In this document: one piece after another, positions 6,792-12,463 of the stretch
Position numbering within the stretch: position 1 is the stretch's first letter
Layout of the letters: each line of letters opens with the position of its first letter
NCBI GenBank assembly: GCA_023396115.1
Contig: JAEWXC010000101.1
Location: 1-37,307, forward strand
Length of the DNA stretch: 37,307 nucleotides
Direction of reading: 5' to 3'
DNA from: Actinomycetes bacterium
GTDB lineage: Bacteria; Actinomycetota; Actinomycetes; Propionibacteriales; Nocardioidaceae
Notes under the pieces: model-generated
The model's database searches: none
Told to the model about the DNA's origin: nothing
What the model saw: the letters and a program-made list of their open reading frames with translations, nothing else
Position numbers and translations under genes: made by a program

Positions 6792-7580
6792 TCAGGCCCG
6801 GACGCGGACCATGATCGGGTGACCGGCGATGGACGACCGGCGCGCATCGAGCGTCATCGCGGGACGCTCTCGCTCTGCCTCGACGCTTGCGATCCGGTCT
6901 CGGTACTCGTCGAGCGTTGGCAGGCTCACGCCTTCCACTCCCGCACGGATCAGACCCCAGGCGTCCACCGCGGCGGGCAGGCTGTCGAACTGCTCCAGCG
7001 TCAGGGGTGCGAGCCTGAGTGCTCGGTGGATGGGGTTGGGGCTCGTGCCCACGAAGAGCATCAGGGTCGACCAGCCATCGGCAGCGGCGGCAATCCGGGC
7101 GACGACACTCCGCGCCTGGGACCAGCGATCAGCGGCGTCCCCGCCCAGTCGAAGAATGGCCGCCGCGTCGGCGAGGTCCACGTCCCCGAGCGTGGCATGG
7201 AGGTCCGTGAGCGCATTGCCAGCGTTGCCGATCGCGCTGTTCCACTGCTCGATGATCTTGTCCAGGTTGGCTGTCAGTGCATCACGAAGCGCCCGCTGGC
7301 CACCGGCCGTGATGACTTCGGGAAGATGGTGAAGGGTGCTCAGCCAGTTGGCCGTGACGGCCTGCTGGACAGCGGGATCAGAGGACGGCTCAACGCCCCG
7401 CAGAAGCGCATCAGTGACCGATTCGGCCAGATCGCTCGTACTTGCCGAGATGTTGACGACTCGCTTCTCGAGAAGGTCGATTCGCTCAAGGGCATCGGCC
7501 ACCTGCTTGGGCGGCTTGGTCTGGAGTTGCTGAAAGGTGCTCCGGATGGTGTTGATGTGAGCGCGATTAGCGATGAACAT
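6792..7580 (-). CDS. 262-residue island protein of unknown function
   Basis: A 262-residue, mostly helical protein and the largest unknown in the island. The N-terminus (INTIRSTFQQLQTKPPKQVADALERIDLLEKRVVNIS) looks like a short coiled coil. The middle has DALTANLDKIIEQWNSAIGNAGNAL, and the C-terminus has LPTLDEYRDRIASVEAERERP. No catalytic motif, membrane segment or signal peptide is visible. ATG with AAGGAG five bases upstream. A 175-bp gap separates it from terS, the widest in the operon. That gap contains a GC-rich stretch and a possible minus-strand -10 (TAGACC), so terS may have its own promoter. It could be cargo, a helper-interference factor or a structural mimic; none is supported. 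Confidence 0.7.
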   Translation of the reverse strand: MFIANRAHINTIRSTFQQLQTKPPKQVADALERIDLLEKRVVNISASTSDLAESVTDALLRGVEPSSDPAVQQAVTANWLSTLHHLPEVITAGGQRALRDALTANLDKIIEQWNSAIGNAGNALTDLHATLGDVDLADAAAILRLGGDAADRWSQARSVVARIAAAADGWSTLMLFVGTSPNPIHRALRLAPLTLEQFDSLPAAVDAWGLIRAGVEGVSLPTLDEYRDRIASVEAERERPAMTLDARRSSIAGHPIMVRVRA

Positions 7581-7603
7581 GCTTGCTCCTTGGTGTGGGT
7601 TGG

Positions 7604-7768
7604 TCAGTCGTCGGCGTTGATGAACAGGTCGCGCGTGAACTCGCGCATCCCGTCGGGGTCGGGACCCGTGACGGGATTGGGCTCGGGTCGCGCGAAGAGG
7701 GCGCGGGCGAACTCGTGCATCGGGTCGGGCTTGGACTCGGGCTCGGGCTCGGGGGGCGTGGTGGTCAT
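7604..7768 (-). CDS. Short Pro/Glu-rich protein with paired EF.R.LF motifs
   Basis: A 54-residue acidic peptide: a PEPEPESKPDP lead, MHEFARALFARPEPNP, then a second copy-like segment MREFTRDLFINADD. The two motifs align as M.EF.R.LF, 22 residues apart. Such motifs recur in small proteins of actinobacterial mobile elements as I remember them, but no function is known to me. Short linear motifs of this kind often dock onto a partner protein. ATG start overlaps the previous stop (ATGA) and AAGGAG precedes it. Confidence 0.6.
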   Translation of the reverse strand: MTTTPPEPEPESKPDPMHEFARALFARPEPNPVTGPDPDGMREFTRDLFINADD

Positions 7769-7941
7769 CGGTGCTCCTTCAGGTGGATCGCGGCCAAGAG
7801 ATCGGCCACGAGGTCGTTGGTGCTGGTCTCGTCGAGGACGTACTCGTCGACCAGCTCGGGTGTGGTGAAAGCGATGACGGCGCACCGCTCGCCGGCGGCC
7901 GTGGTCTCGCCCGAGACGGTGAAGCCGGCGGAGGTCAGCAC
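7765..7941 (-). CDS. Small unknown island protein (58 aa)
   Basis: A 58-residue protein starting at GTG, which overlaps the upstream stop (GTGCTGA). It reads MLTSAGFTVSGETTAAGERC, a beta-type strand with AVIAFTTPELVDEY, then a helix NDLVADLLAAIHLKEHR. Its stop overlaps the next start (ATGA). Length, frame and overlaps on both sides support it as real although it is short. No family is recognised. The alternating strand-helix pattern suggests a small alpha/beta fold. Confidence 0.55.
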   Translation of the reverse strand: MLTSAGFTVSGETTAAGERCAVIAFTTPELVDEYVLDETSTNDLVADLLAAIHLKEHR

Positions 7942-8090
7942 GCGACCGTCTCGCGGTGCTCGGTGCAGCGCCAGGGGCCGGCGGCCAGCAGGTTGTCCAG
8001 GTGGCCCAGCTGGGCACGGGCGCGGGCGTTGCAGCCCGGCTCATGGCAGGCCAGCAGGATCGGCCCGTGGATCTCGGATGTGTCGGTCAT
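7935..8090 (-). CDS. Small Cys/His protein, zinc-ribbon-like (51 aa)
   Basis: A 51-residue protein with ACHEPGC near residues 14-20 and WRCTEH at 40-45. This C-x4-C and C-x2-H spacing could bind one zinc. The start ATG overlaps the stop of the WhiB-like gene (ATGA), and its own stop overlaps the next gene. Similar tiny Cys-pair proteins are common in phages and satellites. Metal binding is inferred from residues only. Confidence 0.58.
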   Translation of the reverse strand: MTDTSEIHGPILLACHEPGCNARARAQLGHLDNLLAAGPWRCTEHRETVAC

Positions 8091-8428
8091 GGGCGCTTCT
8101 TTCTGGTGATGGTTCGGTCGGTGCCGCCCCAGACGTGCCAGCGCTCGCCGGTGGTCTCGGCATGCTCGTGCCACAGGTCGATCAGGCGGCACATGTGGCA
8201 CGCCAGGGCGGCCTCTGCGCGGTCGTCAGGGTCGTCACTGGTGAACGGGTCGGGGTCGCGCTGGCAGGGCGTCAGATCGCCGTTTTCAGCCAGTGTTTTC
8301 AGCCCCTCGGCCAAGGTGGCCGGTTCGCGTTTGTGCAGGTCAGGGGCGTGGGTGACGCATGGTGACGCTTCTATGTAAACCTTCTTCACGCGCGCACGTG
8401 TAAGAGGTTTACATTCATCCGTCACCAT
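8087..8428 (-). CDS. WhiB-like regulator missing the fourth cysteine
   Basis: A 113-residue protein with the layout of actinobacterial WhiB-family [4Fe-4S] transcription factors, which bind SigA region 4. Cys55, then Cys77 and Cys80 in the CHMC pair, correspond to the first three cluster ligands. The fourth ligand is expected six residues after Cys80 and is Trp86 here. The turn motif HVWGG (98-102) and a basic tail (TRKKRP) match the family's GVWGG turn and DNA-contacting tail. Residues 1-50 are longer than usual and lie over the 86-bp palindrome. ATG overlaps the helicase stop by seven bases. A cluster-free or unusually ligated form is likely. Phage-borne WhiB proteins are known to antagonise host regulators; a similar role here is inference. 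Confidence 0.68.
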   Translation of the reverse strand: MVTDECKPLTRARVKKVYIEASPCVTHAPDLHKREPATLAEGLKTLAENGDLTPCQRDPDPFTSDDPDDRAEAALACHMCRLIDLWHEHAETTGERWHVWGGTDRTITRKKRP

Positions 8429-8436
8429 CCGTCACC
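8351..8436. repeat. 86-bp near-palindrome with GGTGACG iterons
   Basis: Two 40-bp arms (8351-8390 and 8397-8436) around a six-base centre match at 32 of 40 positions with no gap. Each arm carries two GGTGACG heptamers 10 bp apart and one ATGTAAACC block. The region is less GC-rich than its surroundings. It covers the end of the helicase gene and the first codons of the WhiB-like gene. Candidate replication origin or operator. Confidence 0.7.
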
Positions 8437-9801
8437 CGACCGGTTTTCGGGGTCGTTGGACAGGGGTCGCAGGCCCGTCCAGGTCTTGCCGAACTTGGTG
8501 CGTCGGGAGTCGTGTCCCAGTCGCTCCAACTCGGCGCTGAACGCCCGCTCGGAGATGGTCTCGGCGCCGTCTCGGTGTGCCCACGACTGCCACGCCCCGA
8601 ACAGTTCGCGGGTGGTGGCGAAGTAGTGCGGGCCGGTCTCACACTCGTCGGCGATGAACCGGGCCACGGCGTCGGATTCGGTCTGGTAGTTCCCGGTCGC
8701 TCGGACCACCGACGCCGGTTCCCTCATGCCACCGTTGTCCTCGTAGTCGAACCACCCGCGCACCGCCCAAGTCAGGACGGCATCAGCGTGCTCGCGCAGG
8801 GTCTCGGGCAGTCGCGGGTCGCGGTCCTCGGGCGGCACCACGACGTCGAACGGGATCACGCGGATACGGCGCCACACGGCCGGGTCGTTGCCCTTGACCA
8901 CCGGCAGCGCGTTGGTGACGTACACGAGCTGGTGGGAGGGGTGCCACGACACGGGCGGTGAGTACAGGCGCCGGGCAGTGAGCTCGTCACCCCCAGTGAG
9001 CCGCTTCATGGTCGCCTCGTCGAGCTTGCGACCTTCCTCGGTCTCCGAGCCGACCACCAGCCGCGCCCCGAGCAGGGTCATCATCTCGGGGCCGCCGATG
9101 CCGCCCCGGTCGCGGACCATGAGCATGTCGGGGTTCACGATCACCGCGTAGTCACCCAGCGCCTCGGTGATGGCGCCGTAGGCGGTGCCCTTGCCGTTGG
9201 CGCCGGTGCCGATCAGGACCGGGAACAGGTGCTCGCGGACGGTGCCGTGGACGGCTTGGCCGATCACTCGCTGCAGGTAGGCGCGTTCCTCGGGGTCGGG
9301 CACGACCTGGGCCAGGAACCGACCCCACACAGTGCCGTCGGCCTCGGGGCGGTACGAACCGGCGGTGACCTTGGTGATCCGGTCGAACGGCGAGTGTGGG
9401 CGCAGTTCACGAGTCCGCAGGTCCAGCACCCCGTTGGCGCAGTTGAGCAGGAACGGGTCGGCGTCGAGCTGGTCGACGGTGAACGCGAAGTCCTCCAGGG
9501 CGGCAGCCAGGTCGAGCACGCCCCGGACCCCGGCGGCGGACTCGGACTTCTTCGCATCAGCCAGCAGGGCACGGTCGTCGAACGCCTCGGCATAGGCGCC
9601 CCGGATGATGTCGAGCACCGCGCGCGTCGCGGCGCCCTGCTGGTCCTCGACCCACCTGGTGCCGTCGTAGACGTGCCAGCCGAGCCCGTGGACGTGCATC
9701 AGCTCGTCGGCGTACTTGCGGGCCAGTCGGTAGGCCATGCGGGCCTGTCCATGGTGGACGACTTCGGGGGCCTCGGGGGTGAACGATGGAATGGAACTCA
9801 T
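8422..9801 (-). CDS. P4/D5-type SF3 helicase (phage/plasmid primase family)
   Basis: A 459-residue replication protein. Residues 100-190 form the D5_N-type domain (LNCANGVLDLRT, then VTAGSYRPEAD). The SF3 helicase domain follows with Walker A GTGANGKGT at 198-206, an acidic Walker B/B' region around GSETEEGRKLDEATMKRLTGGD (251-272) and the sensor VYVTN at 293-297. The C-terminus has a winged-helix-like part (FSAELERLGHDSRR). No N-terminal primase catalytic domain is present, so priming must come from elsewhere or from the small proteins upstream. The start ATG 9801 overlaps the previous stop (ATGA). In phage satellites such proteins bind the element's own origin and drive its replication. The 86-bp palindrome overlaps its 3' end. 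Confidence 0.88.
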   Translation of the reverse strand: MSSIPSFTPEAPEVVHHGQARMAYRLARKYADELMHVHGLGWHVYDGTRWVEDQQGAATRAVLDIIRGAYAEAFDDRALLADAKKSESAAGVRGVLDLAAALEDFAFTVDQLDADPFLLNCANGVLDLRTRELRPHSPFDRITKVTAGSYRPEADGTVWGRFLAQVVPDPEERAYLQRVIGQAVHGTVREHLFPVLIGTGANGKGTAYGAITEALGDYAVIVNPDMLMVRDRGGIGGPEMMTLLGARLVVGSETEEGRKLDEATMKRLTGGDELTARRLYSPPVSWHPSHQLVYVTNALPVVKGNDPAVWRRIRVIPFDVVVPPEDRDPRLPETLREHADAVLTWAVRGWFDYEDNGGMREPASVVRATGNYQTESDAVARFIADECETGPHYFATTRELFGAWQSWAHRDGAETISERAFSAELERLGHDSRRTKFGKTWTGLRPLSNDPENRSGDGW

Positions 9802-10019
9802 GCGGGGCCCTCGGTGGTCTCGGAGGTCAGGCGGACGGGGATGTGGTGGTGGGCGGCGTGGGCCAGCAGGTCGGGCAGGCGTGCGGCGTCCATGACGTAG
9901 CCACGGGCCAGGCCGTTGTAGATCGGCTTCAACCCGGCCGCCCGGCACACATCGGCCACATGCGGGCCGGTGGCGACGAACGTGCGGCCACGCTCGCGGA
10001 CGCGGATGGGGCGGCTCAT
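9798..10019 (-). CDS. Small unknown island protein (73 aa)
   Basis: A 73-residue basic protein: MSRPIRVRERGRTFVATGPHVADVCRAAG, then KPIYNGLARGYVMDAARLPDLLAHAAHH. Basic strands followed by helices suggest a compact nucleic-acid-binding or adaptor fold, but no family is recognised. Both ends overlap neighbours by ATGA, coupling it to the helicase gene downstream. Because it directly precedes the helicase, it may assist replication; this is inference from position only. Confidence 0.62.
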   Translation of the reverse strand: MSRPIRVRERGRTFVATGPHVADVCRAAGLKPIYNGLARGYVMDAARLPDLLAHAAHHHIPVRLTSETTEGPA

Positions 10020-10291
10020 CGCGGCATCACCGCCACGCCGTAGGGCACCGTCAGGGCGTTCGACCACTCATCGAGTGCGGCCGGTGTGGTGGCCTGCAGT
10101 TCGATGTGTGCCCACTCGGCGGCCTGGGTCAGCCACAGGGCGATGTCGTGGTCGACCTGGGTGCGGTCGCCGACGATCACGACGATCTTGCAGCCAGGGC
10201 GGGGGGCGTGGACCTGTAGCTGGGTCCAGACAGGCTGTTCCTTGGCGCGGGGGCCACGGATGTCGACCATCAGGGTGTGGGTCACCATCAT
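10016..10291 (-). CDS. Small unknown island protein (91 aa)
   Basis: A 91-residue protein with alternating strands and helices: MMVTHTLMVDIRG, KIVVIVGDRTQVDHDIALWLTQAAEW, then HIELQATTPAALDEWSNAL. The hydrophobic strand KIVVIVGD followed by a helix gives a small Rossmann-like half-fold, without a nucleotide-binding glycine loop. ATG-ATG start overlaps the previous stop, and its own stop overlaps the next ATG. No family is recognised. Confidence 0.62.
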   Translation of the reverse strand: MMVTHTLMVDIRGPRAKEQPVWTQLQVHAPRPGCKIVVIVGDRTQVDHDIALWLTQAAEWAHIELQATTPAALDEWSNALTVPYGVAVMPR

Positions 10292-10746
10292 CGAGCGGCC
10301 CCGATCGTGTGGGCCGGGCAGCCGATCCCTCGCGCCAGCTGGTCGAGGTCGCAGGCCGAACAGGCGCAGTAGCCGGGACCGATCCGCACCGAGCCAGCGC
10401 GGCACTCGTCGGGAGCCGAGCAGCCACACGGACAGCCAGCACGGCGACGTCGGGCGGCGTCGGCTTGGTGCGTGGCCTTCTCGCCGGTGTCGTCCTTGAT
10501 CCCCCCTTTACCGAGGTGACCGTGGAGGACGGTCTCGACGTCGACTCCGCTGGCCAGCCACTCGCGGACCTGGTTACGGGCCACCGAACGGCGGATCGGG
10601 CGACCGGCCGACGCAGCAACCTCGCAGATGGCCCTGATCGCCTTCCGCTCCAGGGCGCGGCTGTACTCGGTGCCATCGGCCTTGGTTTCGGGAAGGCGGC
10701 CCGTGGTGCTGTGGTTCGCGGGGCTCACCCCCGCGCGGCTGTCCAT
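10288..10746 (-). CDS. Cys-rich island protein, putative zinc-binding tail
   Basis: A 152-residue protein. Residues 28-80 are helical and basic (ALERKAIRAICEV, SVARNQVREWLASGVDVETVLHGHL), possibly a helix-turn-helix. Residues 105-143 contain eight cysteines in the pattern C.C.C....., C, then C.C..C and a final CPAH. This density suggests two metal sites, as in phage-type zinc-ribbon replication or late-gene factors. The start ATG overlaps the previous stop (TGATG), and the stop overlaps the next ATG. No named family is recognised; metal binding is inferred from residues. Confidence 0.65.
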   Translation of the reverse strand: MDSRAGVSPANHSTTGRLPETKADGTEYSRALERKAIRAICEVAASAGRPIRRSVARNQVREWLASGVDVETVLHGHLGKGGIKDDTGEKATHQADAARRRRAGCPCGCSAPDECRAGSVRIGPGYCACSACDLDQLARGIGCPAHTIGAAR

Positions 10747-11051
10747 CAGGCACCACCGCCGATCGCGGCGACCTCAGCCTCCACGGCAGTCAGGTCCTCG
10801 CTGGCTTCTCGCGCCCTCCGGCGGGCCGCGATAGATCGGCGGGTCAGATCGGCGTAGTACGCCTTGCGCAGCGACGCGGCGCGAACGGGATCGCCATCTG
10901 CCTGTACAAGGAAGCGCCGCTCCAGGCCAGCACGAGCGGGTGCGGTGCGGGCGGTGCGGTCAAGGGTGTTTGCCCACGAGACGTGCGAGGCGGCCGAGGC
11001 AGCCAGGGAGATCTCGATGGACAGTTCTGCGCGGTCAGTGGGTACGCTCAA
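10746..11051 (-). CDS. First gene of the island operon (101 aa, TTG start)
   Basis: A 101-residue basic helical protein. The middle (RFLVQADGDPVRAASLRKAYYADLTRRSIAARRRAREA) is a pattern I associate with small proteins near replication genes in actinobacterial integrative elements. Function is unknown. The probable start is TTG, with GGAG seven bases upstream. It opens a run of about fifteen minus-strand genes that mostly overlap by 1-7 bases and is preceded by a strongly structured leader. Its stop overlaps the ATG of the next gene (TGATG). Confidence 0.65.
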   Translation of the reverse strand: MSVPTDRAELSIEISLAASAASHVSWANTLDRTARTAPARAGLERRFLVQADGDPVRAASLRKAYYADLTRRSIAARRRAREASEDLTAVEAEVAAIGGGA

Positions 11052-11092
11052 GGGGCGACTCCATTCCTGGCGGGATGCGGGTTTGCACGCGG

Positions 11093-11148
11093 CGCCCCGG
11101 GCGACCGGGCGGGAGGTAGGACTCCCAACCGGCTCAGAGTCCGGGGCG
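11093..11148 (-). promoter_or_regulatory. Structured leader with mutually exclusive stems
   Basis: An 8-bp perfect outer stem (11093-11100 with 11141-11148) encloses GGGAG/CTCCC (11111-11115 with 11122-11126). A competing 6-bp stem, GGACTC/GAGTCC (11119-11124 with 11137-11142), shares bases with both. It lies 40-100 bases before the first codon of the operon, where switching folds could act as an attenuator. Structure is by eye. Confidence 0.35.
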
Positions 11149-11320
11149 TCGCACTTCTCGGGGGATCAAACTGCAAGACACCCCCTTGACGGATGTGAGC
11201 GTTATGCACTTGGATTCGCGCAGCGCTCGTTCTGTCAATTCGGATCTTGACCCACGAACGGGGCGATCGCAACCCCATCCTGTCGGCGGGGCGCACCCCC
11301 GAGGCGCCCGCAAGCGTGCG

Positions 11321-11360
11321 GCTTCGTACGGCTACGTACGGCTACGTACGGCCACGTGCG
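11321..11360. repeat. Four 10-bp tandem iterons
   Basis: Four head-to-tail decamers of the form GCTACGTACG (GCTTCGTACG, two exact copies, GCCACGTGCG), preceded by a looser unit. Each contains the palindrome CGTACG or a near form. The array stands between the operon leader and the integrase gene. Likely a protein-binding array for replication initiation or repression. Confidence 0.6.
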
Positions 11361-11416
11361 CGGAGAAGCCCCCAAAACTCCTAGGGCAAAATCCCCAAGT
11401 TGCTCACATGGTGAGA

Positions 11417-12328
11417 TCAGAGGTCGCCCAAGTTGAGTCGTCGGGCTTCGTCGGCTGCACGTGCGGATGCTTGGGCCTTGGTGTAGCGCATGAGCATGTC
11501 GGGGCGGGTCCATCCGGCCACGGCCATCAGGCCGGACTCCGATCCTCCCGCGGCGAGCCAGCGGTGGGCGGCGGTGTGGCGCAGTAGGTGGGGGTGGAAG
11601 CGCTCGACTCCGGCAGCGCTCGCGCGCATGGCCAGGGTCTTGTGCAGGGCGTCGTAGGTGAACCCCTTGCCGCGGTCCCCCAGCCACAGGTCGGTCCTGT
11701 CGGCCAGGCGGTGGTGTCGGCGCAGTCGCAGGTAGCGGTCGAGGGACAGGCAGACCTCGGGGCCGATGGGCACGACGCGCCCCTTGCCGCCCTTGCCGCG
11801 ATGGATGGTGGCGAGCCCGTTGGTGAGGTCGACGTCCTCGAGTTGGAGCAGTACGACTTCTCCGGCGCGGGCGCCGGTCTCGACCATGAGCCGGATGATC
11901 GCTTCGTCGCGGCGGTGGCGCATGGCTTCCTTCGGCTCGGCGCCCTTCGGGACCGCGCACGCCTTGAGGATGGCGCGGATCTCGTCGTCGCTCAGCGGCT
12001 GGGTGACCCTCTCGTCCAGCTTGGGTGGCTTGAGTCCCAGCATCGGGTCGGCGGGGATCTCGCCCTCGTCGGCCAGCCAGGTCGTGAAGCGGCGCACGGC
12101 GAGCTGTCGAGACCGAGCCGTGGATGCCGCCGCTCCCCCGCTCAGCATCTGGTCGACCCATTCGCGGGCCGACGCGCGGGTCAGCGGCGCCGCGTCGTTC
12201 TCGTCGCACCAGTCAAGGAAGAATCGAACGCCGTTGCCGTAGGACTTCAAGGTCTCGGGGGACTTGCGTTCGGCACGCAGCGAGAGCGCCCAGGAGTCGG
12301 CCAGGGCGCGCAGGTCGTCGGTGTCCAC
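11417..12328 (-). CDS. Tyrosine recombinase / phage-type integrase
   Basis: A 303-residue XerC/D-like tyrosine recombinase. Residues 1-90 form the SAM-like core-binding domain (SPETLKSYGNGVRFFLDW, SRQLAVRRFTTWLADEG). The catalytic domain has Arg154 in TGARAGEVV, Lys179/Lys182 in the GKGGKGR hairpin, His247 and Arg250 in HPHLLRH, Trp273 and the nucleophile Tyr282 in LMRYTKAQ. There is no arm-binding N-terminal extension as long as that of lambda Int. The GTG start is predicted to be leaderless, with TAGACT six bases before it. The start faces the sigA-side att copy 114 bp away. It should catalyse insertion into the sigA 3' end with host factors and excision with the xis product. Confidence 0.93.
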   Translation of the reverse strand: MDTDDLRALADSWALSLRAERKSPETLKSYGNGVRFFLDWCDENDAAPLTRASAREWVDQMLSGGAAASTARSRQLAVRRFTTWLADEGEIPADPMLGLKPPKLDERVTQPLSDDEIRAILKACAVPKGAEPKEAMRHRRDEAIIRLMVETGARAGEVVLLQLEDVDLTNGLATIHRGKGGKGRVVPIGPEVCLSLDRYLRLRRHHRLADRTDLWLGDRGKGFTYDALHKTLAMRASAAGVERFHPHLLRHTAAHRWLAAGGSESGLMAVAGWTRPDMLMRYTKAQASARAADEARRLNLGDL

Positions 12329-12334
12329 GGCAAA

Positions 12335-12340
12335 AGTCTA
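12335..12340 (-). promoter_or_regulatory. Leaderless -10 element of the integrase gene
   Basis: TAGACT stands exactly six bases before the GTG start, the spacing of leaderless actinobacterial mRNAs. TTGCTA, 15 bp further upstream, could serve as -35 and lies inside the arm-type repeat TGGACTAGCAA (12351-12361). Confidence 0.55.
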
Positions 12341-12350
12341 GCGTGATATC

Positions 12351-12369
12351 TGGACTAGCAACGCTGTGC
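12351..12369. repeat. Right-end arm-type sites shared with the left end
   Basis: TGGACTAGCAA (12351-12361) and AACGCTGTGC (12360-12369) overlap here by two bases. Both recur in the same orientation near the left end (4513-4523 and 4452-4461). They also cover the likely -35 of the integrase promoter. Confidence 0.55.
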
Positions 12370-12400
12370 TTGTGCTAAGTTCTCGACCTGAGGGCCGAAA

Positions 12401-12438
12401 AGAGGGCCTGACCTGCTGAAACGCAGGACAGACCCTCT
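12401..12438 (-). terminator. Island-borne terminator now serving sigA
   Basis: A 16-bp stem with one mismatch and one G-U pair (12401-12416 with 12423-12438), loop TGAAAC on the plus strand, is followed on the minus strand by a TTTT run. It lies just past the sigA stop codon but inside the island boundary, so the island brought it. Confidence 0.75.
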
Positions 12439-12441
12439 GGT

Positions 12442-12463
12442 CGTCAGTCGAGGTAGTCGCGCA
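12442..12463. repeat. Right attachment site core (sigA 3' end)
   Basis: The 22 bp are identical to 4417-4438. They hold the last codons and stop of sigA, which therefore stays intact after integration. The inverted CGCGCA half present at the left copy is replaced here by island sequence, as expected for a hybrid att site. Confidence 0.85.

Larger units (their letters stand above)
11052..11416. other. Control region between the island operon and integrase
   Basis: This 365-bp stretch has no convincing gene. From left to right it holds the operon leader hairpins (11093-11148), a TTGACA -35-like box on the minus strand (rc at 11233-11238) without a good -10, and a 10-bp iteron array (11321-11360). 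It also contains the 3' flank of the integrase gene with CTCCTAGGG. The operon promoter must lie here or read in from the integrase. Confidence 0.6.
4417..12463. mobile_element. Integrated PICI-like phage satellite in the 3' end of sigA
   Basis: The island is about 8.0 kb between two copies of a 22-bp direct repeat (4417-4438 and 12442-12463). The right copy is the real 3' end of sigA, including codons for RDYLD and the stop; the left copy is a duplicate with no gene in front of it. The contents are integrase, excisionase, SF3 helicase, a terminase small-subunit-like protein, a WhiB-like regulator and about ten small unknown genes. No large terminase, portal, capsid, tail, conjugation or lysis gene is recognisable. 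That gene set matches phage-inducible chromosomal islands better than a complete prophage or ICE. A decayed prophage cannot be excluded, though most reading frames are intact and overlap by 1-7 bases. Confidence 0.82.

Noticed and set aside
11093..11150. A tRNA-like fold in the island leader, with a CTCTGAG loop like that of a tRNA-Gln anticodon arm on the minus strand
   Set aside because: No 7-bp acceptor stem, no T-loop TTCGA and no D-arm could be assembled. Kept only as a structured leader.
4417..12463. Possibility of a complete prophage or an ICE
   Set aside because: No portal, capsid, tail, lysis, large terminase, relaxase or FtsK/Tra-type translocase is recognisable in any frame.
4417..12463. 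Restriction, toxin-antitoxin or named anti-phage system inside the island
   Set aside because: No nuclease, kinase, methylase or toxin motif could be identified. The 262-residue protein at 6792-7580 could be such cargo, but nothing in it supports that.
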